DNA of 64,000 bases from Streptomyces sp. NBC_00576 (GTDB lineage Bacteria > Actinomycetota > Actinomycetes > Streptomycetales > Streptomycetaceae): contig NZ_CP107780.1 of assembly GCF_036345175.1 (NCBI RefSeq), positions 2,170,001 through 2,234,000 on the forward strand. The letters run 5' to 3'. The notes beneath the pieces are model-generated. The model had not been told where the DNA came from. It searched no databases and saw only the letters and a program-made list of their open reading frames with translations. Every line of letters starts with the position of its first letter. Position 1 is the stretch's first letter. Shown piece by piece: positions 7,202-16,085 of this stretch. The position numbers and the translations under genes were made by a program.

Positions 7202-9541
7202 TTGTCCGAACCGCTGAGTCGCCGCCGAGTGCTGTCCGGCATGGCTGCCATGACGGTTGCCGCTGCCGTCTCACCGACGCTGGCGACACCCGCACACGCC
7301 GCCACCTCCCCTCAGCCGCTGCCCCTTCTCCCGCTGCGGATCCCCAAGTCGGAGCTGGGCATCGAGCAGCAGTCCAACGAGAAGCTCCAGTGGCTGCAGG
7401 ACGCCAAACTGGGCATGTTCATCCACTGGGGTGTGTACTCGGGCCCGGCCAAGGGCGAGTGGTACATGGAGAACTCCGCGGTCACTCCGGAGAACTACAA
7501 GAAGTACTTCACCGACGCGACCACCGAGCAGTTCACGGCGAGCGCCTACAAGCCGGCCGACTGGGCCCAGCTGGCCAAGGACATGGGCGCGAAATACACC
7601 GTCCTGACGACCCGTCATCACGAGGGCTTCGCCCTGTGGCCGTCCACCCACCCGAACGCCTTCCATGCCGGACAGGCCCCGATGCAGCGGGACCTGGTCG
7701 GCGAGTACGTCACCGCCGTACGCGACGCCGGGCTCAAGGTGGGCCTGTACTTCTCCCCGCTGAGCTGGCGTTACCCCGGCTACTACGACGTCACCGGCAC
7801 CAACTGCCTGCCGAACAAGTGGGGTTACACCACCGATCCCGCGCACAAGGAGAACGCGCGGATCATGAAGAACGAGGTGTACCAGCAGGTCAAGGAGCTG
7901 ATGACCAAGTACGGCAAGATCGATGACATCTACTTCGACGGCGGCTGGCTGGGCCAACAAGGCACGGACGCGGACGCTGCCTTCTTCTGGGAGCCCGGAA
8001 AGGTTCGCGACAGCGCCAATCAGTGGCCGGTGGACGCCGCCTACAGCGATACCGACTCCGCCACCGGCAGCCCCCTCGGTGTGATGGGCCTGGTGCGCAA
8101 GCACCAACCCGACGTCGCGGTCAACCCGCGCTCCGGCTGGATGGGCGACTACCTCAGCGAGGAAGGCGGTTCGATCCCCTCCGGCGCCATGCGCACCGGG
8201 CTTCTGGCGGAGAAGAACTTCACCATCGGCGGTGCCTGGGGCTACAAGGCCGGCGCACCCGTGATGAGCTTCGGCACCATCTTGGCCATCCTGGTCAACG
8301 CCTGGGTGCGCAACATGGTCTGCCTGCTCAACATCGGTCCCGACCGGACCGGGGCGGTCCCCGCCGACCAGGCCGCAGTGGTGCGCCGGGTCGGTTCCTT
8401 CCTGACCTCCTGCGGCCAGGCCGTCTACGGCACCCGCGGCGGACCCTGGCAACCGGTGGACGGCAAGTACGGCTTCACGTCCAAGGACAGCACCTTCTAC
8501 ATCCATCTGCTGCCCGGCTACAGCGGAACCTCCTTCACCACCCCGTCGATCGGGGACGCCAAGGTCACGCGCGTCTTCGACGTCGCCGCGGGCACCGACC
8601 TCCCGTACACCGTCGGCGCGGACGGCAGGGTGACCATCACCGGCATCAACCGCACCCGCATCCCCGAGGACAGCGTCGTCGGGGTCACGCTGGACCGCTC
8701 CGTGCAGCCGGCCGACATCGCCGCCGGCAAGACCGCGACCGCCGACAGCGAGGAGACGTCCAAGGGCAACACCGCGGCCAAGGCGGTCGACGGAGCCACC
8801 GCCACCCGCTGGTGCGCGAACGACGGCAGCACCGGCCACTGGGTCAAGGTCGACCTCGGCTCGACCCGCTCGCTGACCGGCACCCGGGTCTCCTGGGAAC
8901 TGGACAAGACCAACTACCGGTACAAGATCGAGGGGTCCACCGACAACAGCACGTGGACCACGCTCGTCGACAACACCGCCACCCCCGGCACGCGCCAGGT
9001 CCAGACGGCCGTGTTCCAGGCCCAGGCACGGTACGTCCGCGTCACCGTCACCGGGCTGCCCGCCGGGGTGTACGCGTCGATCCGCAACCTGGAGGTCTAC
9101 GACCGTCCCTTCACCGCGGACCTGGGCGCCTACAAGGTGATCAACCGCAAGAGCGGCAAGGCACTGGACGTCGCCAACGCCTCGACAACCGACGGCGCCA
9201 CGCTCATCCAGTGGCCCTACGGCGGCGGGACCAACCAGCAGTGGAGCCTCCTGCCGAACATTGACGGATCGTTCCGGCTGGTCAACGCCAAGAGCGGCAA
9301 GCTCCTGCAGAGCCCCGACAGCACCCAGGGCGCCGCCCTGACCCAGTTGTCCGACAACGGCGGCGACAACCAGTGGTGGAAGCTGGTCCCCTCGGCCACC
9401 AGCGGCTACTACCGGCTCGTCAACGTCCGCACCGGCTGGTGCGCCGACGTCAAGGACGCCTCCACCGCAGACGGTGCCAACGTCATCCAGTGGCCCTCCA
9501 CCGGCGGCGCCAACCAGGACTGGCAGATCCTCGCGCTGTGA
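7202..9541 (+). CDS. Secreted alpha-L-fucosidase (GH29) with CBM32 and ricin-type CBM13
   Basis: A 779-residue exported enzyme that should remove terminal alpha-L-fucose from plant or other glycans. The TTG at 7202 is preferred because AGGAG lies six bases upstream; a GTG at 7181 is in frame but overlaps that site. The signal has S-R-R-R-V-L-S-G and ends around A-H-A-A. The GH29 barrel (about 55-390) contains M-F-I-H-W-G, T-R-H-H-E-G-F and the nucleophile motif Y-F-D-G-G-W (Asp 246). A C-terminal beta domain follows to about 500. Then come an F5/8-type discoidin domain (CBM32, about 505-640) and a ricin B beta-trefoil (CBM13, about 645-779) with three Q-W repeats. A very strong hairpin follows at 9546-9588. 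Confidence 0.95.
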   Translation: MSEPLSRRRVLSGMAAMTVAAAVSPTLATPAHAATSPQPLPLLPLRIPKSELGIEQQSNEKLQWLQDAKLGMFIHWGVYSGPAKGEWYMENSAVTPENYKKYFTDATTEQFTASAYKPADWAQLAKDMGAKYTVLTTRHHEGFALWPSTHPNAFHAGQAPMQRDLVGEYVTAVRDAGLKVGLYFSPLSWRYPGYYDVTGTNCLPNKWGYTTDPAHKENARIMKNEVYQQVKELMTKYGKIDDIYFDGGWLGQQGTDADAAFFWEPGKVRDSANQWPVDAAYSDTDSATGSPLGVMGLVRKHQPDVAVNPRSGWMGDYLSEEGGSIPSGAMRTGLLAEKNFTIGGAWGYKAGAPVMSFGTILAILVNAWVRNMVCLLNIGPDRTGAVPADQAAVVRRVGSFLTSCGQAVYGTRGGPWQPVDGKYGFTSKDSTFYIHLLPGYSGTSFTTPSIGDAKVTRVFDVAAGTDLPYTVGADGRVTITGINRTRIPEDSVVGVTLDRSVQPADIAAGKTATADSEETSKGNTAAKAVDGATATRWCANDGSTGHWVKVDLGSTRSLTGTRVSWELDKTNYRYKIEGSTDNSTWTTLVDNTATPGTRQVQTAVFQAQARYVRVTVTGLPAGVYASIRNLEVYDRPFTADLGAYKVINRKSGKALDVANASTTDGATLIQWPYGGGTNQQWSLLPNIDGSFRLVNAKSGKLLQSPDSTQGAALTQLSDNGGDNQWWKLVPSATSGYYRLVNVRTGWCADVKDASTADGANVIQWPSTGGANQDWQILAL

Positions 9542-9545
9542 CGGC

Positions 9546-9588
9546 GCATGGCAGGGGTGCGCCGCGGGACGGCGCGCCCCTGCCATGC
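9546..9588 (+). terminator. Strong terminator hairpin after the GH29 gene
   Basis: GCATGGCAGGGG (9546-9557) pairs perfectly with CCCCTGCCATGC (9577-9588). The inner GCGCCG/CGGCGC arms extend the stem with one mismatch around a five-base loop. There is no U tract, as usual for Streptomyces. Confidence 0.85.
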
Positions 9589-9888
9589 CCTCTGGAAATC
9601 TGGTCGCCGGTGACTGTCGTGTCCCGGCCGTTCCGCTGTCGCCACCGGGGTGTTCGGCAGCCGACCACGTCAGGACAGCACCGGGCCTTCATCGTGGTCC
9701 CACCTCCTCGTTGTCCCTTCTGGTCGGCCCTCAGCACCCGGGCTCTGACGGCCGTCGCGGAAAGCTCTCTCACCCCAGGCGTGCCCTCGCTCCCGGCGCC
9801 ATCGAATATCCGGCTGAACAACTGGGGCCCCACCAGCCGTAACTGATCTGTGTGGCGGTTGGGACCGCACCGAGCGAAGGAGCACACC
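9589..9888. other. Intergenic region ahead of gnd
   Basis: About 300 bases without a supportable gene. It must contain the gnd promoter. The ribosome binding site GAAGGAG at 9876-9882 lies six bases before the ATG. A GGGGCCCC palindrome is at about 9824. No other structure stands out. Confidence 0.4.
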
Positions 9889-11331
9889 ATGAAGGCGACC
9901 GCGCAGATCGGCGTCACCGGCCTTGCGGTGATGGGCCGGAATCTGGCCCGGAACTTCGCCCGGCACGGTTACACCGTGGCCCTTCACAATCGGACCCCCG
10001 CCAGGACCAAGGCGCTGGTCGAGGATTTCGGGCACGAGGGCGACTTCGTGGCAGCCGAGACGGCTGAGCAGTTCGTGGCGGCCCTGGAGCGCCCTCGGCG
10101 GCTCATGATCATGGTGCAGGCCGGGGCGGCCACCGATGCGGTGGTCGACGAGTTCGCCGCGCTCCTGGAACCCGGCGACATGATCATCGACGGGGGCAAC
10201 GCCCACTTCGCCGACACCCGCCGCCGGGAACAGGCCCTGCGCGGGCTCGGTATCCACTTCGTCGGTGTGGGTGTCTCGGGCGGTGAGGAGGGCGCGCTGA
10301 ACGGGCCGAGCATCATGCCCGGCGGCTCTGCGGGGGCGTACGCCGCGCTCGGGCCGATGTTCGAGACGATCAGCGCCAAGGTGGACGGCGAGCCCTGTGT
10401 CACCCATGTCGGCACGGACGGCGCCGGGCACTTCGTGAAGATGGTCCACAACGGCATCGAGTACGCCGACATGCAGTTGATCGGCGAGGCCTATCATCTG
10501 CTGCGCCAGGTCGGCGGCTATGAACCGGCGCGGATCGCCGAGGTCTTCCGGCAGTGGAACAAGGGCCGTCTCGACTCGTATCTGATGGAGATCACCGCCG
10601 AGGTGCTCGCCCACACCGACGCCGCCACAGGCAGACCCTTCGTGGACGTGGTGGCCGACGCCGCCGGGCAGAAGGGCACGGGCCGCTGGACCGTACGCAC
10701 GGCCCTGGAGCTCGGTTCCCCGGTCACCGCCATAGCCCAGGCCACCTTCGCCCGCGCCGCCTCGGGCCAGCGGGCCCTGCGCGCCGCGTACCGGGAGCTG
10801 CCCGGCGGAACCAGCTGGGACCTCACCGCGTACGAGGCGGAGCGGTTCGCCTGTCTGGTCGAGCACGCCCTGTACGCGTCGAAGCTCATCGCCTACGACC
10901 AGGGCTGGAAGATGATCCTGGACGCGTCGGCGGAGTACGGCTGGGACATCGACCTCGGCGCGATCGCGAAAATCTGGCGCGGCGGCTGCATCGTCCGCGC
11001 CGCCTTCCTCGACCGGGTCCGCGGCGCCTACGCCGTTGATCCCTGCCGGGTCACCCTGCTCACCGAGGAGGGGTTCGCGGCCGAGATCGCCGACGCCCAG
11101 GTCCCCTGGCGCGAGGTCGTCGCCACGGCCGCCCGGCACGGCGTCCCGGTCCCTGCCTTCTCCGCCGCCCTCTCGTACTACGACACCCTGCGCGCCGAGC
11201 GTCTGCCGGCCGCCCTCACCCAGGGGCAGCGCGACTACTTCGGCGCCCACACCTACCGGCGCACCGACCGCGAGGGCCGCTTCCACACCCTCTGGGAGCG
11301 GGCCGACCGGAGTGAGACCGAGGTGATCTGA
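9889..11331 (+). CDS. gnd: 6-phosphogluconate dehydrogenase, decarboxylating (NADP-dependent)
   Basis: A 480-residue enzyme of the oxidative pentose phosphate pathway. It converts 6-phosphogluconate to ribulose 5-phosphate, CO2 and NADPH in the cytoplasm. The N-terminal Rossmann fold has G-L-A-V-M-G-R-N-L-A-R-N and H-N-R-T for NADP. The substrate signature V-S-G-G-E-E-G-A is present, and the catalytic pair is Lys 184 and Glu 191 in F-V-K-M-V-H-N-G-I-E-Y. The length matches the long Gnd type of E. coli and most bacteria. Streptomyces often carry a second, shorter gnd; this copy sits alone among sugar-degradation genes and could provide NADPH or process pentoses released by them. Confidence 0.97.
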   Translation: MKATAQIGVTGLAVMGRNLARNFARHGYTVALHNRTPARTKALVEDFGHEGDFVAAETAEQFVAALERPRRLMIMVQAGAATDAVVDEFAALLEPGDMIIDGGNAHFADTRRREQALRGLGIHFVGVGVSGGEEGALNGPSIMPGGSAGAYAALGPMFETISAKVDGEPCVTHVGTDGAGHFVKMVHNGIEYADMQLIGEAYHLLRQVGGYEPARIAEVFRQWNKGRLDSYLMEITAEVLAHTDAATGRPFVDVVADAAGQKGTGRWTVRTALELGSPVTAIAQATFARAASGQRALRAAYRELPGGTSWDLTAYEAERFACLVEHALYASKLIAYDQGWKMILDASAEYGWDIDLGAIAKIWRGGCIVRAAFLDRVRGAYAVDPCRVTLLTEEGFAAEIADAQVPWREVVATAARHGVPVPAFSAALSYYDTLRAERLPAALTQGQRDYFGAHTYRRTDREGRFHTLWERADRSETEVI

Positions 11332-11361
11332 CCTCGGGCCCGCCCGAACCGCAAGAACGGT

Positions 11362-11399
11362 CCGGCCACGCCTGTAGCGGTATCGCTCGACGTGGCCGG
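11362..11399. terminator. Bidirectional terminator between gnd and the CBM2 membrane protein gene
   Basis: CCGGCCACG (11362-11370) pairs perfectly with CGTGGCCGG (11391-11399). The 20-base loop can form its own AGCG/CGCT mini-stem. It lies between two convergent genes and would serve both. Confidence 0.75.
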
Positions 11400-11422
11400 C
11401 CCAGGTTCTGACTGCAGGGGAC

Positions 11423-12919
11423 TCAGCTCGTGCAGCTGCTGCCGTTCAGTGTGAAGTCGAACGGGGCCGCGTTGCTGCCCTGCCAGCTGGAGAGGAAGCC
11501 GAAGGAGACCGTGCCGTCCGCCGCGACCGTTCTGTTGTAGTCGGCGGACGTGGCCGTGACGCGGGCGCCGTCCTGCGCGAAGTTCGCGTCCCACATCTGG
11601 CTGACCTGCTGGCCGTTGCGGAAGCTCCAGGCGATGGTCCAGCCGTCGATGGCCTTCGCGGAGGTGACGCTGATGGTGGCCTGGAAGCCGTCGGGCCACT
11701 CGTTGACGAGGTCGTACTCGACCTCGCAGGACACCGGGTCGCTCTTGTCGGGGCTCGGCTTCGGTGTCCCGCCGGGCTCCGTGGACGAGGAGGTGCCCTG
11801 GGGCTCCGGGTCGGGCTTGTCGGCGGGCGTCGGGGACGAGCCGGTGTCCGAGTCCGACGGCAGGGGGGACGCGGACGGGGTGGCACCCACCGGCACGGTC
11901 AGGCCGGACGGCAGGACGGGCGCCGGGTCCACCACGGGCTTGTTGTCGGTCGCGCCGCCCCGCGCGGTGGCGTCGCCGCCCGAGCCGTCGAAGGGCATCA
12001 GCGAGACCGTGAGCGTCAGCGCCGAGACGATGACGGCCGCGACCATGATCGCCGTACGTCCGATGCGCGGGCGGAACTCCCCGATGGTGAGACCGGTGTT
12101 CACGCCCGCCTCGGTGCGCCCGCCGAGCAGACCGGCCTCGGCCGCGCGGCGGCGCCGTTCCAGGTAGGCGAGCCCGCCCCAGCCGATGACACCGCCGGCG
12201 AGCGCGGCGGGCAGTCCGCCGATCCCGCCGTACAGCCGCAGACAGGCGGCGGCCTCGGCGCAGTCCACGCAGGTCGCGAGGTGCCGGGAGAGGTCCTCGG
12301 GGACCTCGGCGCCCTGCGAGCGGGTGACCGCGTCGAGCAGCCGGGCGAAGCTGCGGCAGTGGGGGCTCATCGGGGTGTCGAGGAGGTTGCGCTGGCAGCG
12401 GTCCCTGAACAGGACGCGTACCTGGGCGAGTTCCTCGGCGACGCTCTCCGGGTCGAGGCCGAGCCGACGGGCCACCTGGGGCAGCGGCAGCGCCTCCACC
12501 TCGGCCAGCCAGAGCAGGGCGGCGTCCGGTTCCTGCATGTCGCGCAGGGTGCGCAGGGCGAGCGGGCGGCGCAGCGGCGGCCCCACGTACCGGGCGGCCT
12601 GGTCGGAGTTGAGCCACAGCCGCAGGTCGGGGGCGAGATGGTTGCCGTGCCCGGTCTCCTCCCAGGACGCGGCGGTACTGCGAACTGCCGCAAGCAGCAG
12701 GGGTATCCAGGGCAGGCGGGGTATGCGGCGCCCGGTGCTGCGGGCCCCGAAGTCGGCGGCCCGGGCCGCGTGGATACCGTGCGTGAACGCCTCGGCGGCC
12801 AGTTCGGTGCCGGCGGACGAGCCGGACGTGCACAGGTCGGCGTACGAGAGGACCGCGTCCCAGCACTCGGAGAACAGCGCTGCTTCGGCGGCGTCCTGAG
12901 GGGTCGGCAGATCTGGCAT
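11423..12919 (-). CDS. Membrane protein: sigma-factor-like region, zinc anti-sigma motif, TM helix and extracellular CBM2
   Basis: A 498-residue protein of unusual build. Residues 10-175 resemble a degenerate ECF sigma factor; the region L-P-L-P-Q-V-A-R-R-L-G-L-D-P-E-S-V looks like sigma region 4. Residues 188-220 carry Cys188, His213, Cys217 and Cys220 in the C-x24-H-x3-C-x2-C pattern of zinc anti-sigma factors. A hydrophobic helix spans about 289-308. A Pro/Ser/Thr/Asp-rich linker (310-396) leads to a CBM2 domain (398-497) with the flanking Cys pair and exposed Trp residues. The ATG at 12919 is chosen for its GGAG site and because longer starts lack one. I infer a surface cellulose sensor that transmits to transcription. 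A Gly-rich hydrophobic stretch at 231-252 could be another helix, which would change the topology. Confidence 0.8.
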   Translation of the reverse strand: MPDLPTPQDAAEAALFSECWDAVLSYADLCTSGSSAGTELAAEAFTHGIHAARAADFGARSTGRRIPRLPWIPLLLAAVRSTAASWEETGHGNHLAPDLRLWLNSDQAARYVGPPLRRPLALRTLRDMQEPDAALLWLAEVEALPLPQVARRLGLDPESVAEELAQVRVLFRDRCQRNLLDTPMSPHCRSFARLLDAVTRSQGAEVPEDLSRHLATCVDCAEAAACLRLYGGIGGLPAALAGGVIGWGGLAYLERRRRAAEAGLLGGRTEAGVNTGLTIGEFRPRIGRTAIMVAAVIVSALTLTVSLMPFDGSGGDATARGGATDNKPVVDPAPVLPSGLTVPVGATPSASPLPSDSDTGSSPTPADKPDPEPQGTSSSTEPGGTPKPSPDKSDPVSCEVEYDLVNEWPDGFQATISVTSAKAIDGWTIAWSFRNGQQVSQMWDANFAQDGARVTATSADYNRTVAADGTVSFGFLSSWQGSNAAPFDFTLNGSSCTS

Positions 12920-13003
12920 ATGGGGGGACTCCAGCATCAACGGCTTGCACACGCCAACGTCAAGGTCAAGGCAAAACGTCAACTACCCCCAGGAACAGGG
13001 GAG

Positions 13004-13050
13004 TTGGGGAACGTTTCCCAAAGCGGAGCCCAGAGCTTTTCACGTTTCCC
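13004..13050 (-). promoter_or_regulatory. Palindrome and repeated GGGAAACGT ahead of the CBM2 membrane protein gene
   Basis: TTGGGGAACGTTTCCCAA at 13004-13021 is an 18-base palindrome with one mismatched pair. Its half ACGTTTCCC recurs at 13042-13050, exactly 31 bases apart, about three helical turns. It lies 85-130 bases upstream of the start at 12919. On the coding strand the repeat reads GGGAAACGT, resembling the GGAAC-type -35 of ECF sigma promoters. It may be an operator or tandem ECF promoter. Confidence 0.5.
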
Positions 13051-13196
13051 GCACAACTGACAAGCGACGTACTCACATGTCGCCATCTGTCAATGCGGGC
13101 TCACCCTACGGTGGTCACGAGGTGCGAAAAACGACCGGATTCGTTCCCCTTGAGTCCGACCACCGTCCCCCCATACGGATCGCGGCGGCGTTCCGT

Positions 13197-14519
13197 TCAG
13201 ACCGTCGGCACCGAATCCCGGGCCGGCAGACTGTCCATGAAGGAGCTGACGGAGAATACCGCGCGACCGGGGCCGGGTTCGCCGTAACCGGGGGGCGCGG
13301 CGAGGCCGAAGTCGTCCATCGTGGCGCGGTAGGCCTCCAGCAGACGGATGTGGTACTCCAGCGGCGCGCCCTGGGGGTTGGCCTTGCCGAGCGGGGTGGT
13401 GGGCTCGGGGCACCAGGTGGTGAAACGGGGCGTGATGCCGTGCGACATGAAGAAGCGCAGGCCCTCGGTGGTGGAGGCGATCGCCTCGTCGACCGTCGTG
13501 AACCCGGACGGCGCGGCCATCTCCACGCCGGCCACGAAGTTGGGGATGACGTTGTGCGCGCCGAAGACCTCCGCCGAGTCGAGGATGCGCTTGTGCCACT
13601 CGTCGCGGCCTACGTAGCGCTCCTTGCCGGGGCAGTACAGCTCGAAGAGCCGGCGGTCCCACACCTCGTAGTTGGGGTGGTAGATCTGCACGCCGTAGTC
13701 CTTGAAGCGCTGTACGTCGTCCTTCGGCAGTGCCTGGGCGACGACCTTGCCGATCCAGCGTCCCGGGAAGTGCTCCTCGATGGCCTTGGCGTACATGCCG
13801 TAGAAGTCGGCCTCGTCACGGCCCTGGAGCTTGGAGGTGATCGCGCCGCCGGTGAGGGTGTAGGCGGTGGAGGCCTTCGCCGTGTCGTAGCGGTCGATGA
13901 TCTCCAGGGCTTCCAGGACCTCGTCGACGTCCTTCACGCCCGTGTAGGGCCGCCCGGCCGCCTTGTGCTGGCGCCAGTTGTGGTTGATGTCGCAGTACTG
14001 GCACTCCTCCTTGGCGCCGAAGTACTGGCAGACCCGGAAGACGGTCAGGTAGATCAGATAGCCCCACTGGATGGTCGGGGCCACCTCCATGACCGACTTC
14101 CCGTTGGAGAGGGTGTGGCGGTAGTACTCCGGCATGGGCGGCACGCCGACGTCGGAGATCCGCTTCCCGTCCAGGTAGAGGCCGAGGACGCCGTCCTCGT
14201 CGGCGGCCACCCGGTAGGGCGACGCCGGGTTCACCCGCACCGACACGACGGTCCGGCGCAGGTCGTACGGGCCGCCGGTGAGGATGATCTCCTCCGGCGG
14301 GCGGCGCAGCGCGGCCTCGCCCAGCTCGGGGAGGGTGCCGTGGTCGAAGGAGAAGATGAAGTACGACTTCGGCTTGACGTCGCCGCCCTCATTGTCGCTG
14401 AGCGCGGACGGATCGAAGGCCACACCACCCCTGAGCAGGTCTTCCTTGAAGACGGCTTCCCGCGGTACGTGGGGAAAGCGCTCCATCAGATCCTCGACCA
14501 GCGCGGTGCGGCTGCCCAT
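13197..14519 (-). CDS. Radical SAM family protein with unusual CX8CX2C cluster motif
   Basis: A 440-residue cytoplasmic protein. I chose the ATG at 14519 because GGAGGAG lies seven bases upstream. The probable 4Fe-4S site is Cys164, Cys173 and Cys176, a spacing of eight and two residues instead of the usual three and two; it is followed by D-I-N-H-N-W. Further radical SAM hallmarks are T-G-G-A-I near residue 220 (the SAM-binding G-G-x motif) and a barrel-like order of strands with Y-G-V-Q-I-Y-H-P-N-Y-E and P-N-F-V-A-G-V-E. About 140 residues precede the cluster. I do not recognise the reaction. The neighbours (alditol oxidase divergent on the right) give no clear clue. Confidence 0.8.
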   Translation of the reverse strand: MGSRTALVEDLMERFPHVPREAVFKEDLLRGGVAFDPSALSDNEGGDVKPKSYFIFSFDHGTLPELGEAALRRPPEEIILTGGPYDLRRTVVSVRVNPASPYRVAADEDGVLGLYLDGKRISDVGVPPMPEYYRHTLSNGKSVMEVAPTIQWGYLIYLTVFRVCQYFGAKEECQYCDINHNWRQHKAAGRPYTGVKDVDEVLEALEIIDRYDTAKASTAYTLTGGAITSKLQGRDEADFYGMYAKAIEEHFPGRWIGKVVAQALPKDDVQRFKDYGVQIYHPNYEVWDRRLFELYCPGKERYVGRDEWHKRILDSAEVFGAHNVIPNFVAGVEMAAPSGFTTVDEAIASTTEGLRFFMSHGITPRFTTWCPEPTTPLGKANPQGAPLEYHIRLLEAYRATMDDFGLAAPPGYGEPGPGRAVFSVSSFMDSLPARDSVPTV

Positions 14520-14668
14520 CCCGTGTCTCCTCCAGCTCCGGCGGTACTCCGGCGTTCGACTCCTCACGGTATGCCCCCGCCTGCGTGTCCGTGGCTGCGG
14601 GGCCCCTCGGGCATGTCACGCGCCGCCCCGTGAGAGGGTCGACGCATCTGAGCGGAGGGACAAACCCC

Positions 14669-15913
14669 ATGGCCGAGGCGCTGACCAACTGGGCGGGCAA
14701 CATCATCTACACGCCCGAGGAGCTGCACCGACCGCGTTCCCTGGACGCCCTGCGGGCGCTCGTGGCGGACAGCGAGCGGGTGCGGGTGCTGGGCAGCGGC
14801 CACTCGTTCAACGAGATCGCCGAGCCGGGCGCGGGCGGTGTCCTGCTCTCCCTGTCCGCGCTGCCGCAGGAGGTCGACGTGGACACGGCGGCCCGTACGG
14901 TCCGGGTCGGGGGCGGGGTCCGGTACGCGGAGCTGGCGCGGGTCGTCCACGGGCGCGGGCTCGCGCTGCACAACATGGCGTCCCTGCCGCACATCTCGGT
15001 GGCGGGGTCGGTGGCCACCGGTACGCACGGCTCGGGGGTCGACAACGGTGCGCTCGCCGCCGCGGTGCGCGAGGTCGAGCTGGTCACGGCGGACGGCTCC
15101 ACGGTGACGATCACGCGGGGCGAGGAGCGGTTCGAGGGCACGGTCACCGCGCTCGGCGCCCTGGGAGTCGTCACGGCCCTCACCCTGGACCTGGAGGCGG
15201 ACTTCGAGGTCGAGCAGTACGTGTTCACCGAACTGCCGCTGGACGGGCTGGACTTCGAGGCCGTCGCCGGTGCCGCGTACAGCGTGAGTCTGTTCACGGA
15301 CTGGCGCGCGCCGGGCTTCCGCCAGGTGTGGCTGAAGCGGCGTACCGACCAGGCTCGGCCGGACTTCCCGTGGGCCGCGCCCGCCACCGAGGCGATGCAC
15401 CCGGTGCCGGGCATGCCGGCCGTGAACTGCACCGAGCAGTTCGGGGTGCCGGGGCCCTGGCACGAGCGACTCCCGCATTTCCGGGCGGAGTTCACGCCGA
15501 GCAGCGGCGAGGAGCTCCAGTCGGAGTACCTGCTGCCGCGCCCGTACGCCCTGGACGCCCTGCGTTCGCTCGACGCGATCCGGGACGTCGTCGCGCCGGT
15601 GCTGCAGGTGTGCGAGGTCCGGACGATCGCCGCCGACACCCAGTGGCTGAGTCCGGCGTACGGGCGGGACAGCGTGGCCTTCCACTTCACCTGGGTGGCG
15701 GACACCGACGCGGTGCTGCCCGTGGTGCGGCGGGTCGAGGCGGCGCTCAACCCGTTCGGGCCGCGTCCGCACTGGGGCAAGGTGTTCGCCGTACCGGCGG
15801 AGGTGGTGCGCGGACGGTATCCGCGGCTGTCGGACTTCAGGGCGCTGGCGGCCTTCCTCGACCCGTCGGCGAAGTTCACGAACGCGTTCGTGCGTGAGGT
15901 GCTCGGCGACTGA
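14669..15913 (+). CDS. aldO: Alditol oxidase (covalent-FAD, VAO family)
   Basis: A 414-residue FAD enzyme that oxidises the terminal hydroxyl of sugar alcohols such as xylitol and sorbitol, with O2 giving H2O2. It matches the Streptomyces coelicolor alditol oxidase closely in remembered sequence, including N-W-A-G-N near residue 7, the FAD-attachment motif V-L-G-S-G-H-S-F-N-E with His45, A-T-G-T-H-G-S-G, and the A-L-D-P-type C-terminus K-F-T-N-A-F-V-R. The C-terminal part matches the D-arabinono-lactone oxidase domain. No signal peptide is seen, so it is cytoplasmic. The ATG at 14669 has a GGAGGG site; it is divergent from the radical SAM gene. Confidence 0.96.
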   Translation: MAEALTNWAGNIIYTPEELHRPRSLDALRALVADSERVRVLGSGHSFNEIAEPGAGGVLLSLSALPQEVDVDTAARTVRVGGGVRYAELARVVHGRGLALHNMASLPHISVAGSVATGTHGSGVDNGALAAAVREVELVTADGSTVTITRGEERFEGTVTALGALGVVTALTLDLEADFEVEQYVFTELPLDGLDFEAVAGAAYSVSLFTDWRAPGFRQVWLKRRTDQARPDFPWAAPATEAMHPVPGMPAVNCTEQFGVPGPWHERLPHFRAEFTPSSGEELQSEYLLPRPYALDALRSLDAIRDVVAPVLQVCEVRTIAADTQWLSPAYGRDSVAFHFTWVADTDAVLPVVRRVEAALNPFGPRPHWGKVFAVPAEVVRGRYPRLSDFRALAAFLDPSAKFTNAFVREVLGD

Positions 15914-15967
15914 CCTCCGGCCAGGGGCGGCGCCACGTGCGGGTGGACTTTCTTCAGCCCCTTTCCT

Positions 15968-15982
15968 AACCCCTTGTCGAAC
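15968..15982 (+). promoter_or_regulatory. Shared ACCCCTT-N4-AA motif ahead of the module 2 ROK gene
   Basis: AACCCCTTGTCGAAC lies 104 bases before the ROK start at 16086. It differs at only two positions from the copy at 17434-17448 ahead of the binding protein gene, and a looser copy is at 3532. I infer a ROK operator or shared promoter element. Confidence 0.5.
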
Positions 15983-16085
15983 CTCCCCCGCTGCCCATAG
16001 CCTTGCGCCGCGCCGGTGCCGTCGTGCTCCGGTCTGTCCGCATTCAGATCTGCACTGAGGTCTGCACGGCGAGGGGGCAAGCCCG

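Noticed and set aside
6999..7217. 72-codon open frame before the fucosidase
   Set aside because: No ribosome binding site fit, no conserved features, overlaps the real start.
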